A stretch of DNA of 64,000 bases, from positions 62,001 through 126,000 of the forward strand of contig NZ_NSGG01000013.1 of assembly GCF_002295065.1 (NCBI RefSeq), given 5' to 3'. This DNA comes from Mesorhizobium sp. WSM3859. Lineage in GTDB: Bacteria; Pseudomonadota; Alphaproteobacteria; Rhizobiales; Rhizobiaceae. Below the pieces are notes generated by a model. That model ran no database searches, was not told where the DNA came from, and saw only the letters and a program-made list of their open reading frames with translations. This document shows, piece after piece, positions 1 through 7,568 of this stretch (positions are counted from its first letter, which is position 1; every line of letters begins with the position of its first letter). A program made the position numbers and the translations under genes.

Positions 1-63
1 TGGCTGCGATGCCGGCACCCATTCTGTAACGCTGGTGATTGGCGAAACCGCCGAGGAGAGCGT

Positions 64-120
64 CTTTCTCCCCGCCACTATACGGGGAGAAATGCCCGGC
101 AGGGCAATGAGGGGCAGCGC
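64..120. repeat. short palindromic intergenic repeat (family A)
   Basis: Contains a hairpin built on CTCCCC and GGGGAG, followed by a GCCCGGCAGGGCAATGAGGG tail ending in GGCAGCGC. The same layout recurs at 5372-5508, 9676-9729, 20861-21014 and 39401-39530. It lies just past the rhaK stop, so it may stabilise or end the rhamnose transcript. Bases 1-63 and 121-149 hold nothing I recognise. Confidence 0.75.
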
Positions 121-149
121 TGACGATTCAGGCAGTGGCTTCGCTGGAA

Positions 150-1514
150 CTAAGTCTGAATGGCCAGCCGCCACGCCTTTGCATAGTCGCCCCACGCCGG
201 ATCAGCCGGCGGTTCGGTCCGCTCGCCCTTGCTCATTCCGGGTTCGCCCTCCGACGCCAACAACGCCGCGCCAATGCTGGTCCCGGTCGAGGTCTCCGAC
301 GCGACGACCGGCCGCCCTGTCGCTGTCGCCAGCATGCGGATGAAAAGCGGGTTGCGCGCGAACGGTCCCTCGACGGTCGTCGGCCCATCGCCGTCGATCA
401 ATTCCAGGCAGGTCGCGGTCATCAGCGCCAGATAAAACGAGATGGCGGCGAAACGCTGCCCGGGGCTCAAGCCCCCGGCATTGACCCACTGCGCGTCGCG
501 ATGCGGAAAGGGTCCGGAGCCCTGCCGCGTCGAAGGCAGAAGTAGGATCTGCCGCGCCAGCACGGCGGCGACATCGTCATCGCTCCATTCCTGCGGCTGG
601 CCGTCGGTCAGCAGCGAAAATTCCCGCCCACCCATGAACCGCGCCGACGGCACGGGATCGCCCAGCGCATTGACGTTGACCAGAGTGTCGCGCGCCGGGT
701 CGAGTTCCACCTTCCTGCCGCCGACCGCCATCGACACCACCCAAGTGCCGGTCGAGACGACTGAGAAGGGCGGCTGGTCGGACAACAGATGCGGCAGCAG
801 CGAGGCGTTGGAATCGTGCAGGCCGCAGAATACCGGCGTTTGCAGATCGAGCCCGGTGCGTCGCGCGAACACCGGCAGGATCGGACCGAGCCGGTCCTTG
901 GCCGGCCGCACCGGCGCCATCAACCGGCGCCAGCCCATCCTGTCCGCCAGCGAGGAAAAGTGGGACGTCCAGGGGTTCCACAGATCGGTGTGGCAGCCGA
1001 GCGAGGTCACCTCGTTGGCGGCGACGCCGGTCAACCGCAGCGCCCAGTATTGCGGATACATCAGCATCGCGGCGGCCCTGGCGAATTCCGCCGGGAAGCG
1101 CCTCTGCTGCCAGAAGAACTGCGCGCCGAGATTGAGCCCGGTCGGCAGCCGCGGCGTGCCGGTCTCGGCAAAGGGTGGACGGATGGCGTCATACTCTTGC
1201 GCCAGCCAATCGGGGCCGTCGAATTCATAATCGAGAACCGGCAGCGCCAATTCGCCCGATTGATCGACCAGCGCGCCCGTCGCGCCATGCGTGGTGATTG
1301 ATATCGCATCGATCCGCCTTTCGCCGTTGAGATAAGCGAGACTGTTCAGGATGAACGTCCAGAGCGCCTCGACATCGTGATGCGGGTAGGGCCCTTGCCG
1401 CACCGGCGCGTTGGCCATTCGGCGCAGCGCCACTTCCTGCATCGTGTCGAGATCGACCAGCGCCACCTTGGCGTTGGTCTTGCCGATGTCGATGACGGCG
1501 ACGTCGCGGATCAT
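150..1514 (-). CDS. rhaK: L-rhamnose-pathway carbohydrate kinase RhaK (FGGY family)
   Basis: Predicted sugar kinase of the FGGY family, 454 aa. In Rhizobium RhaK is the kinase of the rhamnose locus and is also needed for rhamnose transport; that role is inferred here from synteny. The N-terminal phosphate-binding motif DIGKTNAKV is visible near residue 7, and GLHDSNASLL sits in the middle. The frame stays open 48 codons upstream, but the ATG at 1514 overlaps the rhaU stop as ATGA and begins right at the conserved motif, so I take it as the start. It is the last gene of the rhaRSTPQUK operon. Confidence 0.9.
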   Translation of the reverse strand: MIRDVAVIDIGKTNAKVALVDLDTMQEVALRRMANAPVRQGPYPHHDVEALWTFILNSLAYLNGERRIDAISITTHGATGALVDQSGELALPVLDYEFDGPDWLAQEYDAIRPPFAETGTPRLPTGLNLGAQFFWQQRRFPAEFARAAAMLMYPQYWALRLTGVAANEVTSLGCHTDLWNPWTSHFSSLADRMGWRRLMAPVRPAKDRLGPILPVFARRTGLDLQTPVFCGLHDSNASLLPHLLSDQPPFSVVSTGTWVVSMAVGGRKVELDPARDTLVNVNALGDPVPSARFMGGREFSLLTDGQPQEWSDDDVAAVLARQILLLPSTRQGSGPFPHRDAQWVNAGGLSPGQRFAAISFYLALMTATCLELIDGDGPTTVEGPFARNPLFIRMLATATGRPVVASETSTGTSIGAALLASEGEPGMSKGERTEPPADPAWGDYAKAWRLAIQT

Positions 1515-1825
1515 GCCATATGGAACATTGTTTCCAGCGGCACCGCCACCGGCTCGTTGTCGGGTTTGGTTTCCATGACATCGGCCATATGCGCCCACCA
1601 GCGCTGCATCACCGGATGCTTGGGCAGGTCGGCCATGCCATGGTGATCGCGCCGCCACAGCACCCCGAACAGGATATTGGTCTCCCCGTCGAGATGGATC
1701 GAATAGTCCGAGACCCCGGCCTCTCTCAGCAGAGCAACCAGCTCGGGCCAGATCTCGTCATGGCGGCGCTTGTACTCGGCCTTCATGCCGGGGTTGAGCT
1801 TCATCTTGAAGGCGTATTTATCCAT
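1511..1825 (-). CDS. rhaU: L-rhamnose mutarotase RhaU
   Basis: Small 104 aa protein of the L-rhamnose mutarotase family, which interconverts the alpha and beta anomers of rhamnose in the cytoplasm. The N-terminal region (MKLNPGMKAEYKRRHDEIWP) and the later SDYSIHLDGETNILFG stretch are typical, and the length matches the family. Its ATG shares a base with the rhaQ stop (1825) and its TGA overlaps the rhaK ATG, so translation is probably coupled through the end of the operon. Confidence 0.93.
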   Translation of the reverse strand: MDKYAFKMKLNPGMKAEYKRRHDEIWPELVALLREAGVSDYSIHLDGETNILFGVLWRRDHHGMADLPKHPVMQRWWAHMADVMETKPDNEPVAVPLETMFHMA

Positions 1826-2826
1826 CAGGCGAAGCGTCCTTGACGCAGCCGCCGCCAGACGATCGGCAGTGCAATAACGATGATCAGCAACAGGCCGATG
1901 AAGATCGACATGACGATGCCCGGCACGTTGAGCAACCCAAGCCCAAAAGTCACCAGCCCCATGATGAAGGCAGCGAGCACGACGCCCAGGATGCTGCCGG
2001 CGCCACCGAGGATCGACACACCCCCAAGCACTACCATGGTGATGGCTTCAAGCTCGTAGCCCTGCGCGATCGACGGTCGTGTCGAGCCAAGCCGCGAGGT
2101 GATCAGCACCGAGGCTATTCCCGACATCAGTCCGGTCAGGCAGAACAGGATGAATTTTATACGGTCGACACGCACGCCGGAAAACTGGCAGGCGACCGGA
2201 TTGTTGCCGATGGCAAAGACCCGCCGGCCGAAGCTCGTGCGGTGCAGCACGAACCAGTAGATCAGCGCCGCGAAGAGGAACAGCGCCAGCTCGAACGAGA
2301 AGACCCACCAGACATAACCCTGGCCGAAGAACGCAAAACTTTCCGGATAGCCTTTGTAGGCCTGGTCGCCGAGGATGATGAAGGCGATGCCGCGGAACAG
2401 GCTCATCGTGCCGATGGTGACGACGATGGACGGCAGGCCGAGCCGCGTGACCAGCAGCCCGTTGAAGGCGCCGCAGGCAAGGCCGACGGCGATGCCGATC
2501 AGCACCAGCACCGGCGTTCCGGCGCCGGTCTGCACGGCCATGCCCATCATCGTCGAAGCCAAAGCCACGATGGCGGCGACGGAGAGATCGATCTCGCCGG
2601 AGATGATCAGCAGTGCCATCGCAAGCGCGATCAGCCCTTTTTCCGTGAAGTTGAAGGTCAGGTCCGACAGCGACCATGGATCGAGGAAATAGGGCGAAGC
2701 AAAACTGTTCACCGCGAAGATGGCGACCGCGATGACGACCAGCAGCGCCTCCCAGGAGAAGATCGCCGAGGAAAGCGGCTTGTCGAGCCGGTCGGGGATA
2801 TGGCGCGGGGCAGGGGTGTCGGTCAT
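1825..2826 (-). CDS. rhaQ: rhamnose ABC transporter permease RhaQ
   Basis: Inner-membrane permease of the RbsC/AraH sugar ABC family, 333 aa. Hydrophobic segments run through the protein after a polar N-terminus of about 25 residues. The family stretch GALNGLLV appears here as GAFNGLLVTRLGLPSIVVTIG, and VLGGVSILGGAGS sits near the C-terminus. It is the second permease of the operon and would pair with RhaP. The start overlaps the rhaP stop by 4 bases. The substrate is inferred from the neighbouring rhaU, rhaK, rhaD and rhaI genes. Confidence 0.92.
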   Translation of the reverse strand: MTDTPAPRHIPDRLDKPLSSAIFSWEALLVVIAVAIFAVNSFASPYFLDPWSLSDLTFNFTEKGLIALAMALLIISGEIDLSVAAIVALASTMMGMAVQTGAGTPVLVLIGIAVGLACGAFNGLLVTRLGLPSIVVTIGTMSLFRGIAFIILGDQAYKGYPESFAFFGQGYVWWVFSFELALFLFAALIYWFVLHRTSFGRRVFAIGNNPVACQFSGVRVDRIKFILFCLTGLMSGIASVLITSRLGSTRPSIAQGYELEAITMVVLGGVSILGGAGSILGVVLAAFIMGLVTFGLGLLNVPGIVMSIFIGLLLIIVIALPIVWRRLRQGRFA

Positions 2827-3800
2827 GCCGCTTCCGCCTTTCTCAGGATGATGCGGCCCTGCCGCCGCTCGCCGCGCGCGTTGAGCACCACGGCCAGGAT
2901 GATGGCGCTGCCAGAGATCGCCATCTGCCAGAAGGGCGAGATGTTGATGACCGGCAGGGCGTTTGAGATGATGCCGAGGAACAGCGCCCCCAGCACCGCG
3001 CCGCCGACCGAGCCGATGCCGCCGGCGATGGAGATGCCGCCGATGACGCAGGCGGCGATGATGTTGAGCTCATAGCCGTTGGCGACCTCGACCGAGGCGA
3101 TCACGTAGCGCGAGATCCAGAGATAGCCGGCGAGCCCGCCGATCATGCCGGAAATGCAGAAGACGATGAATTTCGTGCGGCCGACATCGATGCCGGCATA
3201 GACCGAGGCGGTCGGGTTGACGCCGATGGCGTACATCGAGCGGCCGATTTGCGTGCGCGTCATCACCAGGAAGAACAGCGCGATCACCAGGATCGCGATC
3301 CAGGACAGCACCGGCAGGCCGAGGAAGGCAGCGCGCTGGAAATTGATGAAGTCGGGGCTCATCTGGTCGGCATTGACCCAGGCGCCGCCGGAAACAACGA
3401 AGGTGGCGCCGCGATAGATGGTGAGCGTGCCGAGCGTCACGACGATCGAGGGGATGTTCAGCCGCCATACCAGGAAACCGTTGATGGCGCCGAGCACCAG
3501 CCCGACGAGCACCGCAACGACGATCAGCACCGGGATCGGGATCGCCGGATGCGTGGCGTTGAGCATCGCCACTACCATGCCGGTGAAACAGAGATTGGAT
3601 GCCATCGACAAGTCGATCGAGCGCGTCAGGATCACCACCATCTGGCCCAGCGCCAGGATCATCAGGATCGAGGTGTCGTTGAACACCTGGCGCAGGTTGG
3701 CCGGGTCTGCGAAGCCGGGGAAGCGGGTGGAAATCAGGCCGATCAGCACGACGATGCCGGCAAGCAGCCAGATCTCGCGGTATTTGAGGAAATTCTTCAT
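2823..3800 (-). CDS. rhaP: rhamnose ABC transporter permease RhaP
   Basis: RbsC-like inner-membrane permease of 325 aa, homologous to its neighbour RhaQ; both carry the GGxSIxGG segment near the C-terminus. It begins MKNFLKYREIWLLAG and spans the membrane many times. The ATG at 3800 overlaps the rhaT stop as ATGA. Following the Rhizobium leguminosarum order (R-S-T-P-Q-U-K), the permease directly after the ATPase is rhaP; the P and Q labels depend on that synteny. Confidence 0.91.
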   Translation of the reverse strand: MKNFLKYREIWLLAGIVVLIGLISTRFPGFADPANLRQVFNDTSILMILALGQMVVILTRSIDLSMASNLCFTGMVVAMLNATHPAIPIPVLIVVAVLVGLVLGAINGFLVWRLNIPSIVVTLGTLTIYRGATFVVSGGAWVNADQMSPDFINFQRAAFLGLPVLSWIAILVIALFFLVMTRTQIGRSMYAIGVNPTASVYAGIDVGRTKFIVFCISGMIGGLAGYLWISRYVIASVEVANGYELNIIAACVIGGISIAGGIGSVGGAVLGALFLGIISNALPVINISPFWQMAISGSAIILAVVLNARGERRQGRIILRKAEAA

Positions 3801-5338
3801 GCCGCGATCCCCGCTGCCGTCCGAACCAGCGTTTCGGCATCGAGCCCCTTGTTGTCGTAGGTCGCGGCGATGCGGCCTTCGCGCATGACGACAACCCGGT
3901 CGGACATGCCGAGGATCTCGGGCAGTTCGGACGACACCATGATCACCGAAAGCCCTTGCGCTACCAGCTCGGCCATGAAGCCATGCACGGCGGCCTTGGA
4001 GCCGATGTCGATGCCCTTGGTCGGCTCGTCGAGGATGATCACCTTAGGCGCCGTCGCCAGCCATTTGGCGATCACCACCTTCTGCTGGTTGCCGCCGGAA
4101 AGCGTGCCGACATCCTGGCTGAGCGATGAGGCGCGCAGATCGAGCCGCTCGGTGTAGGAGCGGGCGAGCGCGAACTCTTCGGCGAGCTTGAGCACGCCGG
4201 ATTTCGAGGTGCGCGCGAGCGAGGGCAGCGACACGTTCTGGAAGATCGGCAGGCCGATCACCACACCCTGCTTGCCGCGTTCCTCCGGCACATAGACGAT
4301 GCCGGCCTCGATCGAATCCGCCGCCGATTTCGGCGCGATGGAGTTGCCTTCGAGCGAAATAGTGCCTCGGCTGGTGCGGGTGATGCCGGCGATGGCCTGC
4401 ATCACCTCGCTGCGCCCGGCGCCGACCAGCCCGTAGAAGCCGAGGATCTCGCCCTTGCGCAATTCGAAGCCGATGTCGTCGAATTCGGTCGGATGCGACA
4501 GGCCCGAAACCGACAGCACCGGCGCGCCGATCTTCGGCGCGCGCTGCGGGAAGATGTGGTCGACGTTGCGGCCGACCATCATGCGCACGATCTCGTTCTG
4601 GCCGGTGTCTTTCAGCAGGCCCTCGCCAACCATCTCGCCGTCGCGGAAGACGGTGTAGCGGTCGGCGATGCGGTAGATCTCGTCGAACTTGTGGCTGATG
4701 AAGAGCACCGCCTTGCCGTCGCTCTTCAGGAATTCGATCAGCAGGAAAAGCTCCTCGATCTCCTTCATCGAAAGCGCCGCCGTCGGCTCGTCCATGATGA
4801 CGATGCGCGCGTCGATGGACATCGCGCGGGCGACGGCAACCAGATGCTTGTTGGCGATGCCGAGGTCCCTCAGCCGCGCATCGGCGTCGATATGGCCGGC
4901 GCGCATCGTCTCCAGCACTTCGCGCGCATTGTTGCGCATCGTGCGCCAGTCGATGGTGCCGAAGCGGGTGCGCGGCGCGTGGCCGAGAAAGATGTTTTCG
5001 GCCACCGACAGGTCGTCGAACAGCACGGTTTCCTGATGGATGGCGGTGATGCCGTGGCCGAAGGCTGCATGCGCGCTGGGCAGTGTCGTCACCTCGCCGT
5101 CGATGCCGATCTCGCCGGCATCGGGCTGGTAGATGCCGGTCATGATCTTGACTAGCGTCGACTTGCCGGCGCCGTTCTCGCCGATCAGCGCCGTCACCTG
5201 CCCGGGGTAGAGCGACAGGCTGACATTGTGCAGAGCGCGGACGCCCGGGAAACTTTTGGAGATCCCGGAGAGCGTCAGGCGGGGAGCCGAGGCTGGGGGG
5301 AGTTCCTTTATCGTGCCGTGATGGGCCGTCGTATCCAT
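3797..5338 (-). CDS. rhaT: rhamnose ABC transporter ATPase RhaT (two ATPase domains)
   Basis: 513 aa sugar ABC ATPase of the RbsA/AraG type with two nucleotide-binding halves. The first half has Walker A GENGAGKSTL and Walker B VIMDEPTAALS. The second half has the degenerate P-loop GLVGAGRSE, the signature LSGGNQQK and Walker B VIILDEPTKGID. This asymmetry is normal for the family. It would energise import through RhaP/RhaQ with RhaS as binding protein. A 180 bp gap with a palindromic repeat (5372-5508) separates it from rhaS, so message levels may differ on the two sides. Confidence 0.93.
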   Translation of the reverse strand: MDTTAHHGTIKELPPASAPRLTLSGISKSFPGVRALHNVSLSLYPGQVTALIGENGAGKSTLVKIMTGIYQPDAGEIGIDGEVTTLPSAHAAFGHGITAIHQETVLFDDLSVAENIFLGHAPRTRFGTIDWRTMRNNAREVLETMRAGHIDADARLRDLGIANKHLVAVARAMSIDARIVIMDEPTAALSMKEIEELFLLIEFLKSDGKAVLFISHKFDEIYRIADRYTVFRDGEMVGEGLLKDTGQNEIVRMMVGRNVDHIFPQRAPKIGAPVLSVSGLSHPTEFDDIGFELRKGEILGFYGLVGAGRSEVMQAIAGITRTSRGTISLEGNSIAPKSAADSIEAGIVYVPEERGKQGVVIGLPIFQNVSLPSLARTSKSGVLKLAEEFALARSYTERLDLRASSLSQDVGTLSGGNQQKVVIAKWLATAPKVIILDEPTKGIDIGSKAAVHGFMAELVAQGLSVIMVSSELPEILGMSDRVVVMREGRIAATYDNKGLDAETLVRTAAGIAA

Positions 5339-5371
5339 AGTCGTATCAAGCCCGTCTATGTTCCGTATTGA

Positions 5372-5508
5372 CTCCCCCTCACCCGACCTCCGCTTCGCTC
5401 GGTCGACCTCTCCCCGAGGGGAGAGGAGGTTTGCGAGCTTGGCGCCTGGCTCTTCTCCGCAGCGGGAGAAGGTGGCCGCGAAGCGGCCGGATGAGGGGGC
5501 AGCGCCGT
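5372..5508. repeat. palindromic intergenic repeat (family A, two hairpins)
   Basis: Fills the rhaS-rhaT gap. It begins with CTCCCCCTCACCCGACCTCC, contains CTCTCCCCGAGGGGAGAG, then TTCTCCGCAGCGGGAGAAGG, and ends in GGATGAGGGGGCAGCGCC. The CCCTCA and TGAGGG ends are mutually inverted. It sits inside an operon just after the binding-protein gene, a common place for structures that stabilise the upstream message. Confidence 0.8.
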
Positions 5509-5518
5509 CAGTCCGAGA

Positions 5519-6514
5519 TCAATAGATCTTGGAGAACTTCTCGATGTTGGTCTTGTCGAACTGGAAGGGCGGAGCCATCGCGGCCGAGTTGGTGTCGTCG
5601 AGCGTCACCTTGCCGACGCGGCCGATCGACAGGGTGGCGCCGGGCTTGGCTTCTTCCTTCTTCACCGCCAGATCATGGGCGAGGTAGATCGCCGAGTAGC
5701 CGAGATCGATCGGGTTCCAGAGAGCAACAGCCTGCGAAGCGCCGTTGTCGATGAACTTCTTGAACTCGGAGGGCAGCGCAAGACCCGTGACATTCACCTT
5801 GCCGATCAGGTTCTCGTCGGTGACGACCTGCGCGGCCGCAACGACGCCGACGGTGGTCGGCGCGATGATCGCCTTGAGGTTGGGATAGGACTTCAAGAGA
5901 CCCTTGGCTTCGTCGGTGCTCTTGGCCGAGTCGTCATCGCCATAGACGGTGGCGACCAGCTTGATCTTCGGGAACTTCTCCGGCAGCACCTTCTTGGCCG
6001 CCTCGATCCAGGCATTCTGGTTGGTGGCGGTCGAGGAGGCCGAGAGGATGGCGACGTCGCCGCCTTCCGGAAGGTAGTCGGCGGCGAGCTTGATGATGGT
6101 CTCGCCGATCAGGCCGGTGTCGGACGGGTTGAGATGGAGCTGGCGGCCTTCCTTGGCGACGCCCGAGTCCCAGGAGATCACGGTGATGCCGCGATCCATC
6201 GCCTTCTTCAGCACCGGCACCAGCGCGTCGGCGTCATTGGCCGAAACGGCGATCGCGTTGACCTTCTGCGCAATCAGCGAGTTGATCACTTCGATCTGCG
6301 CTTCGGCGGTCGCCTTGGTCGGGCCGGTGTAGATGACATCGACATCGCCCAGTTCCTTGGCGGCTTCCTCTGCGCCCTTGTTGGCGGCGTCGAAGAAGCC
6401 GTTGCCGAGCGACTTCACCACCAGCGCGATCTTGACGTTCTCGGCATAGGCGGCATTCACGAACATTGCGGCGGAAAAGGCCGCCGTAACCAGCAGTTTC
6501 TTCAAAAAGCTCAT
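5519..6514 (-). CDS. rhaS: rhamnose ABC transporter substrate-binding protein RhaS
   Basis: 331 aa periplasmic binding protein of the RbsB-like family. It has a signal peptide (MSFLKKLLVTAAFSAAMFVN, cut probably after AYA) followed by KIALVVKSLGNGFFDAANKG, typical of sugar-binding proteins, and WDSG in the hinge region. A good ribosome site (GGGAGGATATTCG) precedes the ATG at 6514. It lies 55 bp after rhaR and delivers the sugar to RhaP/Q/T. Rhamnose as ligand is inferred from the locus. Confidence 0.92.
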   Translation of the reverse strand: MSFLKKLLVTAAFSAAMFVNAAYAENVKIALVVKSLGNGFFDAANKGAEEAAKELGDVDVIYTGPTKATAEAQIEVINSLIAQKVNAIAVSANDADALVPVLKKAMDRGITVISWDSGVAKEGRQLHLNPSDTGLIGETIIKLAADYLPEGGDVAILSASSTATNQNAWIEAAKKVLPEKFPKIKLVATVYGDDDSAKSTDEAKGLLKSYPNLKAIIAPTTVGVVAAAQVVTDENLIGKVNVTGLALPSEFKKFIDNGASQAVALWNPIDLGYSAIYLAHDLAVKKEEAKPGATLSIGRVGKVTLDDTNSAAMAPPFQFDKTNIEKFSKIY

Positions 6515-6569
6515 CGAATATCCTCCCTTGAGCGTTGCATACCATCGCCGCTGCGGGCGCGAGTTTCCC

Positions 6570-7379
6570 TCAGGCCTGCAGTGAAGATTCTTCCTTGTCG
6601 CTTGACGGCTTGCGGGCGACGATCAGCGCCACGCCCGCCGTTTCCAGCATCTTGGCCTCGCGGTCCTCGATGCCGTCGTCGGTGATCACGGTTGCGATGC
6701 GCGACAGCCCGCACAGGATCAGGCTGGAGCGCATGCGGAATTTCGAGGAATCGACCAGCACCACCAGTTCGTCGGCCTGGTCGATCAGCTTCTGCTCGGC
6801 CTGGATCAGCAGCGGATCGCCCTCCATCAGCCCGAGCGGTCCCAGGCCTTGCGCGCCCATGAACATGCGCCGGGCATAGAAGTTGCGCGTCACGTCATTG
6901 TCGAAGGGCGACAGGATGATGTTCTGCTCGCGGTAGATCGTGCCGCCCGACAGCATCACCGTGTTCTTCGAGTGCTTGAGCAGATGCTCGGCGATCGGGA
7001 AGGAGTTGGTGAAGATCGGCATGCGGCGCCCGGTCAGGAAATGCACCATCTGGAAGGTGGTGGTGCCGCCATTGATGATGATCGGCTCGCCGTCGGCGCA
7101 CATGTTCACCGCTTCCCGGGCGATCGCCCGCTTCTGCGCGGCATTCAGCGTCTCGTTGACGGAGAACGGCCGGCCGGCAAGGCCGATGAACTGCGGCGGC
7201 GAGATCGCCTCGGCGCCGCCGCGCACACGGCGCAGCCGCTTTTGCACATGCAGCGCCGCGATGTCGCGCCGGATCGTCGCCTCGGAGGAGTCCGTCAACT
7301 CGACCATCTCCTGCACCGTCACGACAGGCTTTTCCTGGACGGCGGACAGAATGATCCTGTGGCGCTCTTTTTCGTGCAT
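6570..7379 (-). CDS. rhaR: DeoR-family transcriptional regulator RhaR
   Basis: 269 aa DeoR-type regulator. The N-terminal helix-turn-helix is visible in VTVQEMVELTDSSEATIRRD, and the C-terminal half is the sugar-phosphate sensor domain (INGGTTTFQMVHFL). The frame allows a start at 7400, but the ATG at 7379 has a strong ribosome site (GGGAGGAACC) right before it. It heads the rhaRSTPQUK operon and faces rhaD across a region with a large dyad at 7422-7494 that could be its operator. Confidence 0.9.
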   Translation of the reverse strand: MHEKERHRIILSAVQEKPVVTVQEMVELTDSSEATIRRDIAALHVQKRLRRVRGGAEAISPPQFIGLAGRPFSVNETLNAAQKRAIAREAVNMCADGEPIIINGGTTTFQMVHFLTGRRMPIFTNSFPIAEHLLKHSKNTVMLSGGTIYREQNIILSPFDNDVTRNFYARRMFMGAQGLGPLGLMEGDPLLIQAEQKLIDQADELVVLVDSSKFRMRSSLILCGLSRIATVITDDGIEDREAKMLETAGVALIVARKPSSDKEESSLQA

Positions 7380-7421
7380 GGTTCCTCCCTGCCCAAGCAT
7401 CAGGCCTTAGAAAACGCGCAG

Positions 7422-7494
7422 TGTCAATCATTTCCGATCATATATTTTCATTGTGCAGTGCAATATGAGCGATATTGATCGTTTATGATTGACA
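7422..7494. promoter_or_regulatory. divergent rhaR/rhaD control region with a long dyad (candidate RhaR operator)
   Basis: Two 19 bp half-sites face each other: TGTCAATCAT-N3-CGATCA from 7422 and its inverse TGATCG-N3-ATGATTGACA ending at 7494. All 16 specified bases match, and the arms are centred at 7458. The right arm contains TTGACA, which could be a -35 box for rhaD, so a bound regulator would overlap the promoter. Binding by RhaR is inference from position and symmetry. Confidence 0.6.
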
Positions 7495-7568
7495 AGCAGG
7501 TCGCTAGCGTAGACATTCCCGAGCAAGAAATGAGGAGCGCGACGTTCGCGCTCCAAGGGAGGATACCA

